This document shows, one piece after another, positions 1 to 7,653 of a stretch of DNA of 64,000 nucleotides (positions are counted from its first letter, which is position 1; the number at the start of each line of letters is the position of its first letter). Origin of the DNA: Microbacterium sp. 67-17 (lineage in GTDB: Bacteria > Actinomycetota > Actinomycetes > Actinomycetales > Microbacteriaceae); contig NZ_MKTR01000020.1 in the NCBI RefSeq assembly GCF_001898325.1, forward strand, positions 36,153 to 100,152, read 5' to 3'. A program made the position numbers and the translations under genes. A model generated the notes under the pieces. It had not been told where the DNA came from, did no database searches, and was given only the letters and a program-made list of their open reading frames with translations.

Positions 1-63
1 CCCGCCACGGTACGGGCGTCAGGTTACAGCGGGCTGGACGCTGCCTGTGTAGGACAGGTCGGT

Positions 64-564
64 TCAGGTACCCGCCCACACCAGGACGGCACCGATCAGC
101 CACAGCGCGACCATCAGAACGAAGGCGGTGATCGGAATCCAGAACGAGATCCGTCGCAGCACGATCATGACGATCGAACCGGCGAGCGCGACGAGGAAGA
201 CAACCCATGGCGAGAGCACGGCGACCCAGATGCCGATCGTCATGACGTTGAAGTTGCACCCCGTGGGCGAGCACGAGTCCGACGCGAATGTCAGGAAGGC
301 CCCGAACACGGATGCGGTAACTGCTGCTGCCGCCAAGAGGAGAAGCAGCACGCTCGAGACGATGAGATCGGCCCAGCGCACCGGGCGGCGGGGTTTGCGA
401 GGGCGAGGGGCTGCCGGCGCCCCCGATTCGGCGGCATCGCCCGCGTCGGCCTCGGTTACGGCATCCGTCTCGCTCGACACGTCGGCGTGCTCGGCCCGCG
501 GGGCGTCCTGCACACGGAACGTGCTCGGATCCATGCGGAAGACGGGCTCTTTCGGGTCGCTCAC
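64..564 (-). CDS. small membrane protein of unknown function
   Basis: Predicted 166-residue protein starting at a GTG. The first ~60 residues are polar and acidic, followed by a basic Pro/Arg patch (PRPRKPRRPVRW) and then about three hydrophobic segments in residues 68-165, consistent with an integral membrane protein with a cytoplasmic N-terminal tail. Two cysteines (SCSPTGC) lie in the loop after the first segment, probably outside the cell. It is divergent from aspS with 57 bases between the starts. I do not recognise a characterised family; small proteins of this layout are common in Microbacteriaceae. Function unknown. Confidence 0.7.
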   Translation of the reverse strand: MSDPKEPVFRMDPSTFRVQDAPRAEHADVSSETDAVTEADAGDAAESGAPAAPRPRKPRRPVRWADLIVSSVLLLLLAAAAVTASVFGAFLTFASDSCSPTGCNFNVMTIGIWVAVLSPWVVFLVALAGSIVMIVLRRISFWIPITAFVLMVALWLIGAVLVWAGT

Positions 565-621
565 GGGCCCATCCTAGGGCGCAGGCGGTCCGCGGCGCAC
601 CGGCCCGTAGACTGGGCGCTC

Positions 622-1965
622 GTGAGTGAACGCGTCCTGGTGAACCAGCTGAAGCAACTGCCCGCGGGCACCGTCTCCGTTTCCGGATGGGTCGAGACGG
701 TGCGCGATCAGAAGAAGGTGCAGTTCGTCATCCTGCGCGATGAGACCGGCGCCGTTCAGTTGGTGAACCCCGCCACCCGAGAGTTGTCGGAGGATGCCGA
801 CGACGCGGCCCGCACGGCCCTTGCTCTCACCGAGACGATCTCAGCCCTCTCGACGGGCACCTTTCTGACCGTGACGGGCGAACTCAAGCACGACGAGCGC
901 GTCAAGCTCGGCGGCGTCGAGATCAAGATCCATACTCTCGAGATCGCGGCGGCCTCCGACCCCGAGACCCCCATCGCCGCAGACAGCGGGCTCGACAAGC
1001 GCATGGACTGGCGCTTCATCGACCTGCGGCAGGCCCGCAACAACCTGATCTTCCGCGTGCAGACCACTCTGGAGCACGCGATGCGCAGCTACTGGGTCGA
1101 GCGCGACTACATCGAGATCCACTCCCCCAAGCTCATGTCGAGCCCCGCCGAGTCGCGCGCCGAGCTATTCCAGCTCGAGTACTTCGGCGACCAGACCGCC
1201 TACCTGGCGCAAAGCCCCCAGCACTTCAAGCAGATGGCTCAGGCCGCGGGCTTTGGCAAGGTGTTCGAGATCGCTGACGCCTTCCGCGCCGACCCGAGCT
1301 TCACGAGCCGTCACGCGACCGAGTTCACCTCGATCGACGCCGAGATCAGCTGGATCGAGTCCCACGAAGACGTCGCACGGATGCAGGAGGAGTTGCTGCA
1401 GACGGCGATCGCGGCTGTCAAAGAGAAGCACGGAACCGAGATCGAAGAGCTCTTCGGACTCGAAGTCACGGTCCCGACACTGCCGTTCCCCCGCATTCCG
1501 CTTGCCGAGGCCCGGTCGATCGTCGCTTCCCGCGGGTATGAGATCCCCCGCGCCGACGGCGACCTCGACCCCGAGGGCGAGCGCCAGCTGTCGGCCTACG
1601 TGAAAGAGACCTACGACCACGACTTCGTGTTCGTCACCGACTACCACCCCGAAATCCGGCCGTTCTACCACATGCGCGACCCCGAAACCGGCATGACCAA
1701 GAGCTACGACCTGCTCTACCGAGGCACCGAGATCACCACGGGCGCGCAGCGTGAGCACCGCGTCGAGGTCCTCGAGGCGCAGGCTACCGAAAAGGGTCTG
1801 GACGTTGCGGGACTCGAGCACTACCTCGACTTCTTCCGCTATGGCGTTCCGCCGCACGGTGGCTTCGGGATGGGCCTGGCGCGCCTGCTCATGCTGCTGC
1901 TGGGCGAATCGTCCATCCGCGAGGTGACCTTCCTCTTCCGCGGGCCCACACGCCTGGCGCCCTGA
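622..1965 (+). CDS. aspS: aspartyl-tRNA synthetase, short archaeal-type (probably non-discriminating, Asp/Asn)
   Basis: Class II synthetase that charges tRNA with aspartate. The GTG at 622 gives 447 residues beginning VSERVLVNQLK; upstream in-frame codons overlap the divergent gene and look non-coding. An OB-fold anticodon domain (residues ~15-105) is followed by the catalytic core: motif 2 in FRADPSFTSRHATEF and motif 3 in GGFGMGLARLLML near the C-terminus. The length and the absence of the ~120-residue GAD insert typical of ~590-residue bacterial AspRS make it the archaeal-type form. By eye the residue at the position of the discriminating Trp (second Trp of GWVW in archaeal enzymes) is Glu (GWVE), suggesting relaxed tRNA recognition. 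That last point is inference. Confidence 0.93.
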   Translation: MSERVLVNQLKQLPAGTVSVSGWVETVRDQKKVQFVILRDETGAVQLVNPATRELSEDADDAARTALALTETISALSTGTFLTVTGELKHDERVKLGGVEIKIHTLEIAAASDPETPIAADSGLDKRMDWRFIDLRQARNNLIFRVQTTLEHAMRSYWVERDYIEIHSPKLMSSPAESRAELFQLEYFGDQTAYLAQSPQHFKQMAQAAGFGKVFEIADAFRADPSFTSRHATEFTSIDAEISWIESHEDVARMQEELLQTAIAAVKEKHGTEIEELFGLEVTVPTLPFPRIPLAEARSIVASRGYEIPRADGDLDPEGERQLSAYVKETYDHDFVFVTDYHPEIRPFYHMRDPETGMTKSYDLLYRGTEITTGAQREHRVEVLEAQATEKGLDVAGLEHYLDFFRYGVPPHGGFGMGLARLLMLLLGESSIREVTFLFRGPTRLAP

Positions 1966-1982
1966 AGCATCACACCGACACA

Positions 1983-2027
1983 CGCAGAAGGTCCCGCATC
2001 CATCAGACGGATGCGGGACCTTCTGCG
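1983..2027. terminator. 19-bp perfect stem-loop between aspS and the convergent gene
   Basis: Arms 1983-2001 and 2009-2027 are perfectly complementary (19 bp, core AGAAGGTCCCGCATCC) around a 7-base loop. It lies between the aspS stop and the stop of the opposite-strand membrane protein gene. There is no long T run, so it may act as a bidirectional terminator or mRNA-stabilising hairpin, as is usual in high-GC actinobacteria. Confidence 0.8.
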
Positions 2028-2032
2028 TTGGC

Positions 2033-2794
2033 TCAGCCGGCGATCGGTGCGAGGCCGAACACGCCAGCCGCCGTCAGGCTCCACACGATCAGCACCGTGA
2101 CCATGATCGAACCGACGTAGGTGCGGCCGGTCTTGCGGAAGAAGTACGTCCACAAGCACGCCGCCACCGGCCAGAACACGAGCAACGGCAGGTAGTAGAT
2201 CGCACCCATACCGCCCGCGGTCGCCGAGAGGGGATCCGTCGCGAAGAGCATCGGCTGCCCGGCCCACAGCGGGACGTAGGCGATGAGCAGCCACACGACC
2301 GCGCCGAGAGTCATCACGACGGAGTTGACGAGCATCTCCTGCCACAGCGGCGACTTACCGCCGCGCCACCGCAGGAACCCGTTGAACAGGATGCCCTGCG
2401 CGACGAAGTAGAACCCGAAGGGAACGAGGTAGCCGAGGAACGCCAGGAACCGCGTCTCAGTGAACGGCATGAGGCTCACGACCCACGCCCGGAAGTCGAC
2501 GTGCCACACCCCACTGACAAACGTCAGGATGAGGTACACCGGCAGCGCCGTCGCGATCACCAGCAACACCGACCGGCCGACCGAACCCCACGCGATACCG
2601 CTGCCGGGCTCGGTGACACCGTAGTTGGCGAAGGTCGCGCCACCACGCCGCGTGAACGCGAAGTGATTCAGGGCGATGAGGATCCAAGCGATGACGCCGA
2701 CGATCAGCGACCAGACCATGTACACGTTGGTGAAGGTCTGCGGCCACAGGGTGCTCGGGCGAATCCACGGCGTGAAGAACATGTTCTGCCACAC
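2033..2794 (-). CDS. multi-pass membrane protein, probably the displaced C-terminal half of the upstream hydrolase
   Basis: 253 residues from a GTG, almost entirely hydrophobic with about six or seven membrane segments. In the same frame the hydrophobic coding pattern continues upstream of the GTG (VGALITTALGPLLYLW) to about position 2850, that is into the end of the alpha/beta-hydrolase gene, which sits in another frame. This suggests one original gene of ~625 residues: secreted-side hydrolase plus membrane tail, split by a one-base frameshift in a G/T-rich run near 2838-2850. Alternatively it is a separate gene translated by coupling. No known catalytic motif is visible in this part. Confidence 0.6.
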   Translation of the reverse strand: MWQNMFFTPWIRPSTLWPQTFTNVYMVWSLIVGVIAWILIALNHFAFTRRGGATFANYGVTEPGSGIAWGSVGRSVLLVIATALPVYLILTFVSGVWHVDFRAWVVSLMPFTETRFLAFLGYLVPFGFYFVAQGILFNGFLRWRGGKSPLWQEMLVNSVVMTLGAVVWLLIAYVPLWAGQPMLFATDPLSATAGGMGAIYYLPLLVFWPVAACLWTYFFRKTGRTYVGSIMVTVLIVWSLTAAGVFGLAPIAG

Positions 2795-2829
2795 CCAGAG
2801 ATACAGCAGCGGACCGAGTGCCGTGGTGA

Positions 2830-3891
2830 TCAGGGCACCGACCCACCACCGATGCCGCGGAGGCCGCGGTACTCGGGGACGGGGCGGACGATTCCGGCGA
2901 ACGCCTTCGTGCGCAGCAGCAGCGCGCCGCCGGCGAACAGGAACAGGAACGCACCGAGCAACGCGATGGCCGTGCCGACGAGCTTCAACGGCCAGATCTG
3001 GTTGCCGGGCGCAAGACCCTCACCGTCGGTGAGCGTCTGCTGCATCCAGTCGACGGCCGCACCGATCGCGACAGTCGAGTCGGTGGATGAGGCGTGACCC
3101 TCCCAGCCGGTGTAGAGCATGCGGCCTGTCCCGGCCGCGAGCGAACCGTACAGCTCACCGGGAACGATCGGCTCGTCGGTGCCGAAGAAGGGCATCAGTG
3201 CCGGTGAGGTGACGGCGTCAGCCCCGCGGGCCGCAGCGATCATGCCAGCCAGTTCGGTCCAGTCGCCGATGATGACAGCCGCGTTGCGTAGCCCGGCGAA
3301 CGGCTCCGCGTCGACCGATCCCGGCGGGCCGGGCTCTGACTCCATGTAGAAGATCGACTCGTAGCCCTCGGGCTGCGAGAGCGCGGCAGCGGTGGCGGCG
3401 CAGAAGCCGCCCTGCGACATGCCGACCAGACCGATACGGTCGGGATCAACCGTCGCCTGGGACTGCAGGAAAGACAGCGTGGCAGGCCCGCCACATCCCA
3501 CGGCGTTGTTGCCGCCGGCCGACGAACCGTGACCGGTCTGGTCCGCCGAAACGACCACGAACCCGCGCCGCGCGAGTTCGAGCGCCGTCTGCGCCATGTA
3601 CTCCTTCTGGTTGTTCAGCCCGTGCCACATCGCGATACCGGGAGCGGGGGTCGCAGGCGTCGCGGATGCCGGGGTATAGACCAGCGCGCTGATCTGCGTG
3701 CCATCACTTGCGGTGAAAGTGGCATTGGTGACCGTGGTCCGGCCACCATCGTTTTGCACGAGCGCAGCCATGAGGCTGCCGAGGATCATCATGACTACCG
3801 CGACCACCGCGAGGACTGCCTGACGATCGCGCCAGAAGCGGCGTGCCGGGCTCGCGGTGGGAGCAGTCGTCTCGGATGGCGACGTCGCCAT
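2830..3891 (-). CDS. alpha/beta-hydrolase (dienelactone-hydrolase/acyl-peptidase-like) with N-terminal membrane anchor
   Basis: Start chosen at the ATG at 3891, preceded by AAAGGGAG at good distance; this gives 353 residues. Residues ~20-42 form a membrane segment (VLAVVAVVMMILGSLMAALV), so the catalytic domain is probably outside the membrane. The oxyanion segment MWHGLNNQKE, nucleophile elbow GMSQGG and a late GHAS histidine fit an alpha/beta-hydrolase of the ester/peptide type. After the hydrolase domain come two hydrophobic stretches and then an abrupt stop after GLRGIGGGSVP. The next ORF in another frame continues with membrane segments, so the C-terminus looks truncated by a frameshift. 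Substrate unknown. Confidence 0.75.
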   Translation of the reverse strand: MATSPSETTAPTASPARRFWRDRQAVLAVVAVVMMILGSLMAALVQNDGGRTTVTNATFTASDGTQISALVYTPASATPATPAPGIAMWHGLNNQKEYMAQTALELARRGFVVVSADQTGHGSSAGGNNAVGCGGPATLSFLQSQATVDPDRIGLVGMSQGGFCAATAAALSQPEGYESIFYMESEPGPPGSVDAEPFAGLRNAAVIIGDWTELAGMIAAARGADAVTSPALMPFFGTDEPIVPGELYGSLAAGTGRMLYTGWEGHASSTDSTVAIGAAVDWMQQTLTDGEGLAPGNQIWPLKLVGTAIALLGAFLFLFAGGALLLRTKAFAGIVRPVPEYRGLRGIGGGSVP

Positions 3892-3987
3892 GGGAACTCC
3901 CTTTCGTCGGATGCGGGCCACCGTCGGCCTCGCGACGACCGACAGTAGCGCGGTTGGCGCTCGGTCTGGGAGTTAGTGCAGAAAACT

Positions 3988-4001
3988 TGCACATGTGTGC
4001 A
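3988..4001. promoter_or_regulatory. palindromic operator-like site in divergent intergenic region
   Basis: TGCACATGTGTGCA is a 14-base palindrome with only the central pair imperfect. It lies 97 bases upstream of the hydrolase start and ~158 upstream of the phosphatase start, in the 267-base gap between divergent genes. A further half-site (GTGCA) lies about 13 bases to its left. Dyads of this size are typical of dimeric repressor sites. The cognate regulator is unknown. I saw no other gene in this gap. Confidence 0.4.
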
Positions 4002-4158
4002 CGAGGGCAAGCTGAGAGGACGCCGAGAGGGCCTGTTCGCAGGAGCCGAATGCACAATTGTTCTTTTCAACGATCCGCTACGGATACCGACTACACCCGT
4101 CAGCCAGCTGTCTGTGTCACCGACCAGGGCACGCTCGGTTCGCGCCTACGCTGGAGAG

Positions 4159-4977
4159 ATGACCGCGGCTTCGGCATCCGACCTCACGCCCCTCAGCCTC
4201 GAGGGAACACATAACTTTCGCGACATCGGCGGGCTGCCCGCGGGCACGCGTGGTCGAACGCGGGCCGGGGTGTTGTACCGGTCGGACGCGCTCAGTGGCC
4301 TGACACCCCGGGGCCTGGAGCAACTCGCCACGAGCGACATCGGGGTCATCATCGACTTCCGAACCGACATGGAGCGGCAGATGGGTCCCGACCTCCTTCC
4401 TGCCCTGAGGCCGCCGCGCGTCGTGCAGCTCGGCGTGCTCGAAGGCGCCATGGCGGGAATGGCTCAGGAGGTGCTGCGTTCCGCGTCGACCGCGCATGAT
4501 CCCGAGGCTTCCTCCCGCGCCATCGAGGCAGCCCTGGCCCGGATCCCCTCGCTCCCCGATCTGTATGTCTCGATGCTGCAGCACGGCGCGAGCGCCTTTG
4601 CAGACACGGCGCGCACGGTCGCCGAGTCCGACGGCGCCGTGCTCGTGCACTGCACGGCAGGCAAAGATCGCACGGGTGTCGCGATCGCGCTCATCCTCGA
4701 AGCTGTCGGCGTCGAACGAGCCTCGATCGTCGAGGACTACGCATCCTCGGAGCGAAACCTCGCGGGACCGTGGACCGAGCGCATGTTCGGGATGCTGCAG
4801 GCCATGGGTCTCCCCCGCACACCCGCGCTGGATGATCTCGTCGCCGCAACACCGCCCGCGGCGATTCTCACCGCGCTGGAGTGGGTAGACGCGAACCACG
4901 ACGGCGCTGCCGGCTACCTGCACTCGGGTGGACTGACGGATGCCGAACTCGACGCCCTGCGGCAGCGCCTCGTCTGA
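4159..4977 (+). CDS. tyrosine-protein phosphatase (Y_phosphatase3 family)
   Basis: The ATG at 4159 is preceded by GGAGAG and gives 272 residues; longer in-frame extensions are unsupported. The N-terminal NFRDIGGL motif and the P-loop HCTAGKDRTG (Cys nucleophile, Arg binding the phosphate; residues ~160-170) are hallmarks of the family that includes mycobacterial PtpB-like enzymes and related tyrosine/lipid phosphatases. An Asp in the N-terminal region would be the general acid. It is cytoplasmic, with no signal or membrane segment. It stands alone, divergent from the hydrolase, so its physiological substrate cannot be inferred. Confidence 0.88.
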   Translation: MTAASASDLTPLSLEGTHNFRDIGGLPAGTRGRTRAGVLYRSDALSGLTPRGLEQLATSDIGVIIDFRTDMERQMGPDLLPALRPPRVVQLGVLEGAMAGMAQEVLRSASTAHDPEASSRAIEAALARIPSLPDLYVSMLQHGASAFADTARTVAESDGAVLVHCTAGKDRTGVAIALILEAVGVERASIVEDYASSERNLAGPWTERMFGMLQAMGLPRTPALDDLVAATPPAAILTALEWVDANHDGAAGYLHSGGLTDAELDALRQRLV

Positions 4978-4994
4978 GGCCGGGCGCGCCGCGA

Positions 4995-5297
4995 CTAGAT
5001 GACGAAGTCGACGGCGTGACGGGATGCCACGACGCTGCGGATGTAGGCGGCGACGTCTTCGTGGGCTGGATGCACCTGGTAGGCCTCAAGGGCATCAAGG
5101 TCGTCGACGTCCATGATGAGCACGACGTCGGCGTTGACATCCGGGTACTCGCTGTTGGCGCCGGCCGACAACGCCCGGATCTCGGGAACGACCCCGACCA
5201 GAGCGTTCAATCGCCGCGCGACCTCGGCAGCGTGCTCGGCGCGCGTGGCAGCATCGCCCGCCGCCATCGTCCACATCACGACATGACGCAGCGTCAT
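4995..5297 (-). CDS. Dabb-family (stress-responsive alpha/beta barrel) protein
   Basis: 100 residues starting at the ATG at 5297, which has an AGGAGG box 7-8 bases upstream. The start MTLRHVVMWTM and the later VVLIMDVDDLDALEAYQVHPAH are typical of the dimeric ferredoxin-like Dabb fold, where a strand-borne His lines a small cavity. Members range from stress proteins to polyketide cyclases; the substrate here is unknown. Its start codon overlaps the stop of the preceding glutaredoxin-like gene (ATGA), so the two are translationally coupled. Confidence 0.8.
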   Translation of the reverse strand: MTLRHVVMWTMAAGDAATRAEHAAEVARRLNALVGVVPEIRALSAGANSEYPDVNADVVLIMDVDDLDALEAYQVHPAHEDVAAYIRSVVASRHAVDFVI

Positions 5298-5584
5298 CGC
5301 GACACCTCCTGGGCTCGGGGCGCGGCATCCGCTTTCTGCAACGCCGAACTCAACCGCGCGGCGTCGAGGCGCCAATGCGCGTGAAAGTCACCGTCGATGA
5401 GCACGACCGGGATCTTCTCCCACCACAGCTCCGACAGCGCCGGATCATCATCGATCGAAAGCTCCGTGACGGTGACCGCATCGGCCTGCTCTTCGGGGAG
5501 ACCGGAGAGGACGTGGTCGATCACGCCCCGCGCGACATCACACAGGTGGCATCCGTCCCGGCCGATGAGAGTAACTGTCGTCAC
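5294..5584 (-). CDS. glutaredoxin-like thioredoxin-fold protein
   Basis: 96 residues. MTTVTLIGRDGCHLCDVARGVI carries a CxxC redox pair (CHLC, residues 12-15) at the N-terminus of helix 1 in a thioredoxin-like fold, and KIPVVLIDG supplies the cis-Pro region. It resembles the small glutaredoxin/DUF836 family widespread in actinobacteria, where it is often near redox-sensing or mycothiol-linked genes. It is probably a cytoplasmic thiol-disulfide protein. First gene of a two-gene operon with the Dabb protein (4-base overlap). Confidence 0.85.
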   Translation of the reverse strand: MTTVTLIGRDGCHLCDVARGVIDHVLSGLPEEQADAVTVTELSIDDDPALSELWWEKIPVVLIDGDFHAHWRLDAARLSSALQKADAAPRAQEVSR

Positions 5585-5697
5585 GGTGCCATCGTACGGG
5601 GCGGCGATCCTCCGAGCCTCCTGTGTTCCTGGCGCCTGGTTTGCCGGTGCACCCGGTGCGCCCCGTAGCGTGGACGAAGGCCCCGGAGGGAGAACGG

Positions 5698-6996
5698 ATG
5701 CTCAACCTGCGCCCGCACGACTGGCAGAGCGCGACAGACATTGTCGATGCGACGACCGCGGCCCTCGGACCCTGGCTGACCTTCGCAATCGCCGTGGTCG
5801 TGGCCGTCGTTTCCGCACTGCTGCTGACCGCAATCGTCTCGGGGATCGTGAAGCTCGCGCTCCGGCGACGGAGGTGGGGTCAGAGCTTCGTGAGCTACGC
5901 GCGTCGGCCGTTTCGCACGATCATCCTGATCATTGCCCTGTGGATCGCAATCGACCACTCCTTCCCACTGGGCCTTGCGGGCGGCGACGGCGCCGAGAAT
6001 GCAGCGTGGGATGCCGCCATCGACCGCGCTGCGGCGATCGCCTCCATCGCGGCGGCGGCGTGGCTGCTGATCGAACTGGTGCGCTTTGCCACCGAGATGG
6101 CGCTCGGCCACTACCGGATCGATGTGCCCGACAATCGCGTCGCTCGACGCATCCGCACCCAGGTGCTGATTCTGCGCCGCGTCGCCGTGGTCATCATCGT
6201 CATCATCGCCATCGGTGCAGCGCTGCTCACCTTCCCCTCGATCCAGGCGTTCGGCGCCAGCATTCTGGCATCGGCCGGTATCGCTTCGATCGTCGCGGGA
6301 CTTGCGGCGCAGTCCGTGCTCGCCAACATGTTCGCCGGCATCCAGTTGGTCTTCAGCGAAGCCCTGCGCGTGGATGATGTCGTCGTTGCGGACGGCCAGT
6401 GGGGCCGCGTCGGCGAGATCACCCTCAGCTACGTCGTCCTCGACCTCTGGGATGACCGCCGTCTGGTGCTGCCCTGCACGTACTTCACCACGACGCCGTT
6501 CGAGAACTGGACACGCAAGGGCAGCGAGCTGCTGGGAGCTGTCGAGCTCGACGTGGATTGGCGTATCTCCACTGCCCGAATGCGCGAGCACCTGCAGCGC
6601 GTGGTCAGCGAGACCGAGTTGTGGGACGGGCGCACGGCAGTGCTCCAGGTGACCGAAGCCACCGGCGGACTGGTTCGGGTACGCATCCTGGTCACCGCCG
6701 CGAACGCGGGGACGCTCTTCGACCTACGGTGCCTGGTGCGCGAAGAGATGGTCGCCTGGGTGCGCAGCACCAATCCGGACGCACTTCCGGTGCAGCGGAT
6801 CCTGGTCACGCAGCCGGCCGAAGCCAGCGAGGCCGAAAGCACGAACACCGGCGCCGTGGAGGGGCTGTTCTCGGGGAGCGCGCAAGGAGAAGCCCGCGCC
6901 GCCCAGTACACCAATGCGATTCCGGTCCAGGAGGGCAACCCCGATGACGGCGCCGACGGTGGCGAAGAGCCGGCCCGCCCGGAGTCGCCGAAGTAG
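5698..6996 (+). CDS. MscS-family mechanosensitive ion channel
   Basis: 432 residues from the ATG at 5698, with GGAGGGAGA just upstream; the earlier in-frame codons overlap the divergent promoter region. There are about four to five membrane segments in residues 18-215, then the pore helix (FGASILASAGIASIVAGLAA) and the MscS beta domain (VFSEALRVDDVVVADGQWGRVGEI). A charged, low-complexity tail of ~70 residues follows and is probably cytoplasmic. Such channels release solutes on hypo-osmotic shock. It fits the osmotic/potassium theme of the Ktr genes at 8-12 kb, although it is not in an operon with them. Confidence 0.9.
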   Translation: MLNLRPHDWQSATDIVDATTAALGPWLTFAIAVVVAVVSALLLTAIVSGIVKLALRRRRWGQSFVSYARRPFRTIILIIALWIAIDHSFPLGLAGGDGAENAAWDAAIDRAAAIASIAAAAWLLIELVRFATEMALGHYRIDVPDNRVARRIRTQVLILRRVAVVIIVIIAIGAALLTFPSIQAFGASILASAGIASIVAGLAAQSVLANMFAGIQLVFSEALRVDDVVVADGQWGRVGEITLSYVVLDLWDDRRLVLPCTYFTTTPFENWTRKGSELLGAVELDVDWRISTARMREHLQRVVSETELWDGRTAVLQVTEATGGLVRVRILVTAANAGTLFDLRCLVREEMVAWVRSTNPDALPVQRILVTQPAEASEAESTNTGAVEGLFSGSAQGEARAAQYTNAIPVQEGNPDDGADGGEEPARPESPK

Positions 6997-7008
6997 GAGA
7001 AATCCGCA

Positions 7009-7042
7009 GCGTAGGACGATCCAGGTCCGAATCGTCCTACGC
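7009..7042 (+). terminator. 12-bp perfect stem-loop after the MscS gene
   Basis: GCGTAGGACGAT (7009-7020) and ATCGTCCTACGC (7031-7042) pair perfectly around a 10-base loop, starting 13 bases after the stop codon of the channel gene. No T tract follows. The position makes a transcription terminator or 3'-end stabilising hairpin most likely. Confidence 0.7.
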
Positions 7043-7115
7043 CAGTGAGATTGCCTTCCTCCGTGCGGCCGCTGCAAGCACGCTGGATGCCGTCAGTGGT
7101 GCCCACGCAAACACG

Positions 7116-7142
7116 AAGCGCCCGTCCCTCGGACAGGCGCTT
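7116..7142 (-). terminator. stem-loop terminator of the bS22 gene
   Basis: On the minus strand AAGCGCCTGTCC (7142-7131) pairs with GGACGGGCGCTT (7127-7116), a 12-bp stem with one G-U pair and a tight 3-base loop. It begins 18 bases after the bS22 stop codon. Only a weak T-rich stretch follows. Confidence 0.75.
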
Positions 7143-7159
7143 GGTGTGGTGGCCGCAAC

Positions 7160-7258
7160 CTACTTCTTGTTGCGGCGCTGGTGGCGAGTCTTGCGAAGCA
7201 GCTTGCGGTGCTTCTTCTTCGCCATGCGCTTGCGGCGCTTCTTGATGACAGAACCCAC
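7160..7258 (-). CDS. 30S ribosomal protein bS22 (AURKAIP1/COX24-type)
   Basis: A 32-residue, extremely basic peptide from GTG: VGSVIKKRRKRMAKKKHR... ending RRNKK. This matches the small ribosomal protein bS22 found in actinobacterial 30S subunits, which binds rRNA near the decoding region. A GAGGT box lies about 9 bases upstream of the GTG. It is too short for ordinary ORF calling. A stem-loop terminator follows. The upstream neighbour is the BldC-like gene, a gene order often seen in actinobacteria. Confidence 0.92.
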   Translation of the reverse strand: MGSVIKKRRKRMAKKKHRKLLRKTRHQRRNKK

Positions 7259-7350
7259 GGAAAACCTCACAATGTCGGGGTCTGGGCGTCGAACGCGGCG
7301 TGCGTTCTCGCCCGGGAACGGGCATGAATGGAAAAATGCCTCGGATCAGT

Positions 7351-7542
7351 CTAGCCGACGTCGGCGATGGGCCGCTGAAGGGCGGCTGTCACCGCAGACT
7401 CCGGTACGCGATAGCTTCGTCCGAAGCGCACTGCCGGCAGCTCGCCGCTGTGCACCAGACGGTAGACGGTCATCTTCGACACCCGCATCAGGTCAGCGAC
7501 CTCAGCGACCGTCAGGAAGCGCACATCCGGCAGCTCTGCCAT
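7351..7542 (-). CDS. BldC-like / excisionase-type helix-turn-helix DNA-binding protein
   Basis: 63 residues forming almost only a MerR-type winged helix: FLTVAEVADLMRVSKMTVYRLVHSGELPAVRFGRSYRVPE. This is the length and pattern of BldC, a small DNA-binding protein controlling development and other genes in actinobacteria, which binds direct repeats cooperatively without an effector domain. An AGGGGAGG box precedes the ATG. A promoter-like element is visible ~55 bases upstream. In non-sporulating relatives its targets are not established, so the name BldC is by similarity only. Confidence 0.85.
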   Translation of the reverse strand: MAELPDVRFLTVAEVADLMRVSKMTVYRLVHSGELPAVRFGRSYRVPESAVTAALQRPIADVG

Positions 7543-7596
7543 GGCCTCCCCTTTCCACGCCCAGCGCGCCGGAACGACGCACCGGCGGTAGCGAAC

Positions 7597-7626
7597 ACTC
7601 TAGAGCCTGCGCGAGACGCGTGTAAA
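7597..7626 (-). promoter_or_regulatory. probable housekeeping promoter of the BldC-like gene
   Basis: Read on the minus strand, TTTACA (7626-7621) and TAGAGT (7602-7597) are separated by 18 bases, resembling -35 and -10 hexamers. The -10 ends ~55 bases before the ATG of the BldC-like gene, leaving a short 5' leader. Confidence 0.5.
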
Positions 7627-7653
7627 CCGGTGTGACTCGTGTGACGTGAGTGG

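Noticed and set aside
1..63. Possible 3' end of a gene beginning before the window
   Set aside because: Too short to identify a frame or product; nothing else seen in these bases.
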